A stretch of DNA of 10,010 nucleotides from JAGQTE01 sp964648005 (GTDB taxonomy: Bacteria; Actinomycetota; Acidimicrobiia; Acidimicrobiales; Acidimicrobilacustridaceae), in contig CAZYKR010000159.1 of assembly GCA_964648005.1 (NCBI GenBank), forward strand, positions 1 through 10,010, in the 5' to 3' direction. The notes under the pieces were generated by a model. The model was given only the letters and a program-made list of their open reading frames with translations, ran no database searches and was not told where the DNA came from. The translations under genes and the position numbers were made by a program. Shown in pieces: positions 5,917 through 10,010 of the stretch. The first letter of the stretch is position 1; every line of letters starts with the position of its first letter.

Positions 5917-7397
5917 CGCCTGCTCCCGCCCTGCCGATCGTGCTCGCCCTCGTGGGTGCGGCGCTCGCCACGCTCTCCTGGCAGCGTGTGCGCCTCCAGC
6001 GTGTGGTGTCGCTGGCCTCGCTCACCGGTGCCCTCGTGGCGGCGGGAGCGATGCTGGCCGCGACGCGCGACGGCACCGTGCTCACCACTGGGGTCGGTGG
6101 GTGGAGCGCCGACATCGGCATCGCGCTCTCCGTCGACCTCACCTCGGCGCTGCTGCTGACCGTGTCGTTGGCCACGATGCTGGCCGTGCTGGTGTTCTCG
6201 ATCGCGCAGCGCACCGACGACCCGCGGGTCTTCCACCCGACCTACCTGGTCCTGACGGCGGGCGTGTCGTTGGCCTTCGTCACGGGCGACCTGTTCAACC
6301 TGTTCGTGTCGTTCGAGATGCTGTTGATCGCGTCGTACGTCCTGGTGACCCTGGGCGGCCGGCGCGACCAGGTGTCGCACGGCATGACCTACGTGGTGAT
6401 CAACCTGCTGGCGAGCACCTTGTTCATCACGACGATCGCCTTCGTGTACGCCGCCTGCGGCACCGTCAACCTCGCCGAGCTGGGCGTGCGCTTCCCGGCA
6501 CTCGACGACGACCTGCGCCTGGCGCTGGGCCTGCTGGTCCTGACGGTGTTCGGCATCAAGGCCGCGTTGTTCCCGCTGTTCTCCTGGCTGCCCGACGCCT
6601 ACCCGGCGGCGCCGACGCCGATCACGGCGATCTTCGCCGGGCTGTTGACCAAGGTCGGCGTCTACGCCCTCGTGCGCAGCTCCACGAGCCTGGGCCTGCA
6701 GGACCTCGGGCCGATCCTGCTGGTTGCGGCCGGCCTGACGATGGTGATCGGCGTCCTCGGGGCCATCGCCCAGAACGACGTCAAGCGGATCTTGAGCTTC
6801 CACGTCGTGTCCCAGATCGGGTACATGGTCATGGGACTGGGGTTGTTCACGGTGGCCGGGATCGCCGGCGCCATCTTGTTCGTCGTCCACCAGATCCCGG
6901 TCAAGACCTCGCTGTTCCTGGTGGGCGGGCTGATCGAGGCACGCGAAGGCACCGGGGCGCTCGACCGCCTGGGCGGTCTGGCGCGGGCCGTGCCCCTGGT
7001 GGCGGCGCTGTTCGTCCTGCCGGCGCTGAGCCTGGCGGGCATCCCGCCGTTCTCGGGCTTCGTGGCCAAGCTGTCGCTGATCGAGGCGGGCAGCGCCGCC
7101 CAGAGCTACGTGATCGTCGCCGTGAGCCTGGTCGGCAGCGCGCTGACGCTCTTCTCGATGACCAAGATCTGGGCGGGCGCGTTCTGGGGGGCGGCGCCGG
7201 AGGAGGCGCCCGAGCCAGGCGAGGCGCCGGACGACCCGACGAGCGGACGCCCGAACCACACGCTGGCGCTGGCGGCGACGATCGGCGCCGTGGGGCTCAC
7301 CGTGCTGATCGCCGTGGCCTCCGGCCCGCTGTACGAGTGGAGCGTGACCGCGGCCGAGCAGCTGCTCGCCGGCCCGAGCGGGACGGTCGGGTCGTGA
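5913..7397 (+). CDS. mrpD: Na+/H+ antiporter large subunit MrpD
   Basis: MrpD is the second large antiporter-like subunit, related to NuoM/N of respiratory complex I. At 494 residues it has the normal length. Expected charged membrane residues are visible: Glu135 in FVSFEMLLIASYVL, Lys216 in FGIKAALFPLFSWLPDAYPA, Lys247 in AGLLTKVGVYAL, a His-Gln pair and Lys331 in VVHQIPVKTSLFLVGG, and Lys386 in FSGFVAKLSL. These align with residues essential for ion movement in studied homologues. A short acidic, Pro-rich loop (about 429-442) precedes the last helix. The GTG start at 5913 overlaps mrpC by four bases; its ribosome-binding site is weak, so translation is probably coupled to mrpC. The 3' end overlaps mrpE by four bases. 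Confidence 0.95.
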   Translation: MTPAPALPIVLALVGAALATLSWQRVRLQRVVSLASLTGALVAAGAMLAATRDGTVLTTGVGGWSADIGIALSVDLTSALLLTVSLATMLAVLVFSIAQRTDDPRVFHPTYLVLTAGVSLAFVTGDLFNLFVSFEMLLIASYVLVTLGGRRDQVSHGMTYVVINLLASTLFITTIAFVYAACGTVNLAELGVRFPALDDDLRLALGLLVLTVFGIKAALFPLFSWLPDAYPAAPTPITAIFAGLLTKVGVYALVRSSTSLGLQDLGPILLVAAGLTMVIGVLGAIAQNDVKRILSFHVVSQIGYMVMGLGLFTVAGIAGAILFVVHQIPVKTSLFLVGGLIEAREGTGALDRLGGLARAVPLVAALFVLPALSLAGIPPFSGFVAKLSLIEAGSAAQSYVIVAVSLVGSALTLFSMTKIWAGAFWGAAPEEAPEPGEAPDDPTSGRPNHTLALAATIGAVGLTVLIAVASGPLYEWSVTAAEQLLAGPSGTVGS

Positions 7398-7930
7398 GGC
7401 GCTCGACGGTGGCGATCGTGCCGTGGGTGGCCCTGGTGGCGGCATGGGTGGCGCTGTGGGGTGAGGTGACCCCGGCGTCGGTGCTCGGCGGCGTCGTCGT
7501 GGCGGTCATCGCCGTCGTCGTCAGCGGCGGGCCACGACCGGGGCCCTCGCACCTCCGTCCGGTGGCGGCCCTCCGGTTCGTGGTGGTCGTGGCCTGGAGC
7601 CTGGTCAAGGCGACGAGCCTGGTGGCGTGGGAGGTGATCACCCCGCGCAACCGCATCGTCGAAGGGATCATCGCCGTCCCGTTGCCGGGCGCCTCGCCGA
7701 TGGTGCAGCTGCTCGTGACGAACGCCATCGGGCTCACCCCCGGCACCATCGTCATCGAGGTCGACGAGGACCCGTGCGTGCTGTTCGTGCACGTGCTGCA
7801 CCTGCACGACGTCGGGCGTGTGCGCGCCGAGCTCGTCGAGCTCGGTGCCCTCGCCATGTCGGCGTTCGGCACCCCGACGGCTGCGGTCGTGGACCACGAC
7901 GGCGACCCCGACGCGGAGGTGCGCGCATGA
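7394..7930 (+). CDS. mrpE: Na+/H+ antiporter subunit MrpE
   Basis: MrpE is a small membrane subunit required for full activity of Mrp complexes. The 178-residue product has two hydrophobic helices near the N-terminus (about residues 6-23 and 28-45), another at about 58-80, and a soluble C-terminal part. The family signature is clear: TNAIGLTPGTIVIEVDEDPC (109-128) followed by LFVHVLHLHD. The last 15 or so residues are Asp-rich. The GTG start at 7394 overlaps the mrpD stop by four bases and has no strong Shine-Dalgarno, again suggesting coupling. The end overlaps mrpF by four bases. Confidence 0.92.
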   Translation: MRRSTVAIVPWVALVAAWVALWGEVTPASVLGGVVVAVIAVVVSGGPRPGPSHLRPVAALRFVVVVAWSLVKATSLVAWEVITPRNRIVEGIIAVPLPGASPMVQLLVTNAIGLTPGTIVIEVDEDPCVLFVHVLHLHDVGRVRAELVELGALAMSAFGTPTAAVVDHDGDPDAEVRA

Positions 7931-8187
7931 CCCCGATCCTGTGGTGCTCGCTCGCGGCGCTGGCGATCGCCGCCATCTCGGCGCTGGTGCGGGTGTTGCG
8001 ACCTGGTTCGCTCACCGATCGGGTGCTGGGCCTGGACTTCTTCGTCACGGTCGTCGCCACCGGGCTGGTCGTGGCGGCCGTCGTGCGCGGCACTGTCGCC
8101 TTCGTGCCGATCGTCGTGGTCGTGGCGCTGCTGGCGTTCATCGCCACGGCGTCGGTGGCGCGCTTCATCGAACGGCGGGGGGCCTGA
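7927..8187 (+). CDS. mrpF: Na+/H+ antiporter subunit MrpF
   Basis: MrpF is an 86-residue, three-helix membrane subunit of the Mrp antiporter. The conserved first loop is seen as RPGSLTDRVLGLDFF (25-39), with Asp31 and Asp37 in the positions typical of the family. The helices lie at about 4-22, 36-54 and 57-75, followed by a short basic end, RFIERRGA. The ATG start has GGAGG (7915-7919) 7 bases upstream, inside mrpE, and overlaps the mrpE stop as ATGA. Length and topology are normal for the family. Confidence 0.92.
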   Translation: MTPILWCSLAALAIAAISALVRVLRPGSLTDRVLGLDFFVTVVATGLVVAAVVRGTVAFVPIVVVVALLAFIATASVARFIERRGA

Positions 8188-8528
8188 TGGACCTCGTCGG
8201 TCAGCTCTGCATCCTGGCGGGGAGCCTGCTGGTGCTGGTGTCGTCGATCGGGCTGCACCGCTTCGGCGACGTGTTCGCCCGGCTGCACGCCGCCGGCAAG
8301 GCGACCTCGCTCGGCTTCGCTCTCGTGGCCGCCGGCGCCATCGCCATGGGCCTGCCGGGGCGGGGCTGGGGCGAGCTCATCCTCGCCGCCGTCGTGCTGG
8401 TGCTGACGATGCCCGTCGGCGTCCACCTCCTGGCGCGTGCTGCCTACCGGTCCGGTGACGAGCTGGCGCCGACGACCGTGGTCGACGAGCTCGCCGAGCG
8501 TCGGGCCGAGGCCGCCGACGGCCTCTGA
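8187..8528 (+). CDS. mrpG: Na+/H+ antiporter subunit MrpG
   Basis: MrpG is the last small membrane subunit of the operon, 113 residues long, which is normal. Three helices are visible. Between the first two is the signature GLHRFGDVFARLHAAGKATS (22-41), and the third contains VLTMPVGVHLLARAAYRSG, both typical of MrpG. The C-terminus is a short charged helix rich in Glu, Arg and Ala. The ATG shares one base with the mrpF stop (TGATG). A G-run (8177-8182) lies four bases upstream and is only a weak ribosome-binding site. The stop codon lies in an inverted repeat shared with the convergent epimerase gene, which closes the operon. Confidence 0.93.
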   Translation: MDLVGQLCILAGSLLVLVSSIGLHRFGDVFARLHAAGKATSLGFALVAAGAIAMGLPGRGWGELILAAVVLVLTMPVGVHLLARAAYRSGDELAPTTVVDELAERRAEAADGL

Positions 8529-8542
8529 GCCGGACGGCTCAG
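8525..8542. terminator. Shared stem-loop at the convergent 3' ends
   Basis: CTGAGCC (8525-8531), loop GGAC, then GGCTCAG (8536-8542) form a perfect 7-bp stem with a tetraloop. The left arm contains the mrpG stop TGA (8526-8528), and the right arm contains the epimerase stop, read as TGA on the minus strand (8539-8541). There is no T-tract, but the position suggests a compact bidirectional terminator or a 3'-end stabilising hairpin. Confidence 0.5.
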
Positions 8543-9447
8543 CGCACGAGGTCGGGGTATCGGGCCGCCAGCATGCGGTCGAAGCCGTCGCGCCAGCGCA
8601 CCTGCGCCTCGCCGACGAGCGCTCGCTGGCGCGTCAGGTCCGGTACGACCGACGGGATGGCGGTGGTGGTCTCGACGAGCGGGATCTCGACGCCGGTGCG
8701 CTCGGTCAGGTACGCGGTCCACGCCCGCACCGACACGACGTCCGGCCCGCCCCAGTTGACGACGGTGCCCGGCACGGTTGCGGCGTCGAGCAGGGGGCCG
8801 ACCATGGCGCCCACGTCGTCGGTGTGGATGGGGGCGTAGCGGGCGTCGCCGCCGATCGGCACCTCGGTGGGGATGCCGGCGCGGGCCAGATCGAGCATGA
8901 TGGCGGGCCACCCGCCGGTGTCGCCATAGGGCACGTTGAGCCGGGCGATCGTCACCGGCAGGTCCCACAGCGTGGCGCTGAGCCGGGCCACCTCCTCCGC
9001 TGCGATCTTCGAGATGGAGTAGGTCGGCAGGTACGGCGAGGTGCCGTGATTGTCGCCGAGCGGCGCGTCCTCGGCGTAGGGCTCGTCACCGGTGTCGGCG
9101 TACACGCCGGTGGTCGAGCACACGAGCGCCGCCTGTGCGCCGCGGCAGTGCGCCAGCAACCGTCCGAGGCCCTGGGCGTTGGCGTCGAGGTCCGCTCGCC
9201 AGTCGCCGGTCTTGGCCACCGCCAGGTGCACGACGTAGGTGGGCGCGTCGGGCAGCGCATCGAGTGTGCCGGCGGCCAGGTCGATGGGCACGCACACGAC
9301 GCCGGTGGCCTCGAGCTCGGCGCGCACGGCGGCGTCGCCGAACCGTGCGGCGGCGATGACGTGGTGCTCGTCGGCGAGGGCGGTGGCGACGGCGCGGCCG
9401 ACCTGGCCCGTCGCCCCCGTCACGACGATGGTGGCGTCGCGCTGCAT
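8539..9447 (-). CDS. NAD(P)-dependent epimerase/dehydratase, extended SDR family
   Basis: This encodes a 302-residue soluble protein of the extended short-chain dehydrogenase/reductase family, whose members act on nucleotide sugars or related substrates. The nucleotide-binding motif is VVTGATGQVGRAVA (8-21). The active site is complete: STTGVY (111-116) supplies the serine/threonine region, and Tyr143 and Lys147 in PTYSISKIAAEEVARL form the YxxxK pair. IARLNVPYGDTGGW (from about 166) and the later HTDDV match the substrate-side motifs of epimerases. The substrate cannot be told from the sequence. The ATG at 9447 has no Shine-Dalgarno, but TAGCCT lies six bases upstream, which fits a leaderless transcript. 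The gene is convergent with mrpG, with 10 bases between the stop codons, and divergent from the FAD oxidoreductase gene. Confidence 0.9.
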   Translation of the reverse strand: MQRDATIVVTGATGQVGRAVATALADEHHVIAAARFGDAAVRAELEATGVVCVPIDLAAGTLDALPDAPTYVVHLAVAKTGDWRADLDANAQGLGRLLAHCRGAQAALVCSTTGVYADTGDEPYAEDAPLGDNHGTSPYLPTYSISKIAAEEVARLSATLWDLPVTIARLNVPYGDTGGWPAIMLDLARAGIPTEVPIGGDARYAPIHTDDVGAMVGPLLDAATVPGTVVNWGGPDVVSVRAWTAYLTERTGVEIPLVETTTAIPSVVPDLTRQRALVGEAQVRWRDGFDRMLAARYPDLVR

Positions 9448-9453
9448 CGGCGC

Positions 9454-9459
9454 AGGCTA
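9454..9459 (-). promoter_or_regulatory. Candidate leaderless -10 element for the epimerase gene
   Basis: On the minus strand TAGCCT fits TAnnnT and ends six bases before the ATG at 9447. This is the spacing expected if transcription starts at the A of the start codon. No clear -35 is present. Confidence 0.4.
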
Positions 9460-9501
9460 CCGGCGTCGTGGCGCCCGCCGGGCTCTGCCAGACTCGCCGG
9501 C

Positions 9502-10010
9502 GTGGCACCGGACGCCCAGGATCAGACCGCCCCGATCGCGCCGCTCGATGCGACCGAGGTGACGCGGTGGGACGCGGTCGCCGACGTCGTCGTCGTCGGG
9601 TTGGGATGCGCCGGAGCATCGGCCGCCATCGAGGCATCGGAGGCGGGTGCCGAGGTCGTGGTCCTGGAGGCGGCGGCCATGGGCGGCGGCACGTCATCGA
9701 TGTCGGGCGGCCTGCTGTACCTGGGCGGCGGCACGGCGGTGCAACGAGCGTGCGGGTTCGACGACTCGGTCGAGGACATGGCGCGGTTCCTCGTGGCGGC
9801 GTGTGGCCCGGGGGTCGACGAGGCGAAGGTCGACGTGTACTGCGCCGGCAGCGCCGCGCACTTCGACTGGCTCGTGGCGCACGGCGTGCCCTTCGAGGCG
9901 CGATATCACCCCGAGCACGACCGCGAGCCGCCCGACACATCCGGCCTGGTGTACTCCGGCGGCGAGGACGCCTGGCCGTTCGACCGCATCGCCCCGCCGG
10001 CGCCCCGCGG
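9502..10010 (+). CDS. FAD-dependent oxidoreductase, 5' part (3' end outside window)
   Basis: This is the N-terminal 169 residues of a flavoprotein of the FAD_binding_2 family, which includes fumarate reductase flavoproteins and 3-ketosteroid delta-1-dehydrogenases. The FAD Rossmann motif is DVVVVGLGCAGASAAIEASE (28-47), with GxGxxG at 33-38. Glu56, at the end of the second strand in VVVLEAAAMGGGTSSMSGG, is placed to bind the FAD ribose. GGLLYLGGGT and the later APPAPR are also usual in this family. The frame stays open to the window edge. The GTG at 9502 is chosen as the most upstream sensible start; it has no Shine-Dalgarno, and CAGACT lies seven bases upstream, a possible leaderless -10. 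It diverges from the epimerase gene across 54 bases. The substrate cannot be judged because the substrate-binding part is missing. Confidence 0.88.
   Translation, partial: MAPDAQDQTAPIAPLDATEVTRWDAVADVVVVGLGCAGASAAIEASEAGAEVVVLEAAAMGGGTSSMSGGLLYLGGGTAVQRACGFDDSVEDMARFLVAACGPGVDEAKVDVYCAGSAAHFDWLVAHGVPFEARYHPEHDREPPDTSGLVYSGGEDAWPFDRIAPPAPR

Noticed and set aside
5622..7445. Minus-strand open frame of 607 codons opposite mrpC and mrpD
   Set aside because: The composition is dominated by Arg, Gln, His and Asp, and it lies exactly opposite well-recognised Mrp genes; it is an antisense artefact of high GC at third positions.
9086..9940. Minus-strand open frame opposite the flavoprotein gene and the epimerase 5' end
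   Set aside because: Low-complexity Arg/Pro product overlapping two genes with clear domains on other frames.
1..10010. Defence system, prophage, transposon, CRISPR array or RNA gene
   Set aside because: No spaced repeats, transposase, integrase, terminal inverted repeats, tRNA cloverleaf or rRNA segment could be recognised on either strand; the identified genes are transport, regulatory and redox genes.

Overview
This is a GC-rich, gene-dense window from a bacterium that looks actinobacterial. Codon third positions are almost all G or C, GTG starts are frequent, and genes overlap tightly. The fused MrpA-MrpB form and possible leaderless starts also fit. A lineage such as Acidimicrobiia is possible, but the sequence alone does not settle it. 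I see no mobile element, CRISPR array, tRNA or rRNA.

Layout from left to right. (1) 1-698 is the 3' part of an FTR1/EfeU-type iron permease. (2) 818-1405 is a TetR-family repressor. (3) A 57-base convergent gap holds a 14-bp palindrome and the start of a perfect 16-bp tandem duplication that runs into the next gene's 3' end. (4) 1463-2212, minus strand, is a nitroreductase-family flavoprotein. (5) 2213-2590 is a divergent control region with a candidate promoter, two strong hairpins, a possible 44-codon leader ORF, and a stem that would cover the mrpA ribosome-binding site. (6) 2591-8528 is a complete Mrp (Mnh/Pha) multisubunit Na+/H+ antiporter operon in the order mrpA-B fusion, C, D, E, F, G. 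Every junction overlaps by 1 or 4 bases. (7) 8539-9447, minus strand, is an NAD(P)-dependent epimerase/dehydratase of the extended SDR family, convergent with mrpG. The two stop codons sit in the two arms of one short palindrome. (8) 9502-10010 is the 5' part of a FAD-dependent oxidoreductase that runs off the window, divergent from the epimerase.

The Mrp genes make one membrane complex. MrpA and MrpD are the large subunits related to the proton-pumping NuoL/M/N family, MrpC is NuoK-like, and E, F, G and the B domain are small membrane subunits. Together they exchange cytoplasmic Na+ for external H+ for pH and salt homeostasis. The other genes are not obviously linked to this function.

I do not see an undescribed multi-gene system. 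The least ordinary part is the mrp leader. A short ORF with strong coding bias ends exactly at the mrpA start codon, and its last codons form one arm of a 14-pair stem that would hide the mrpA Shine-Dalgarno. This would make mrpA translation depend on translation of the leader ORF. It is a hypothesis built from the sequence only.
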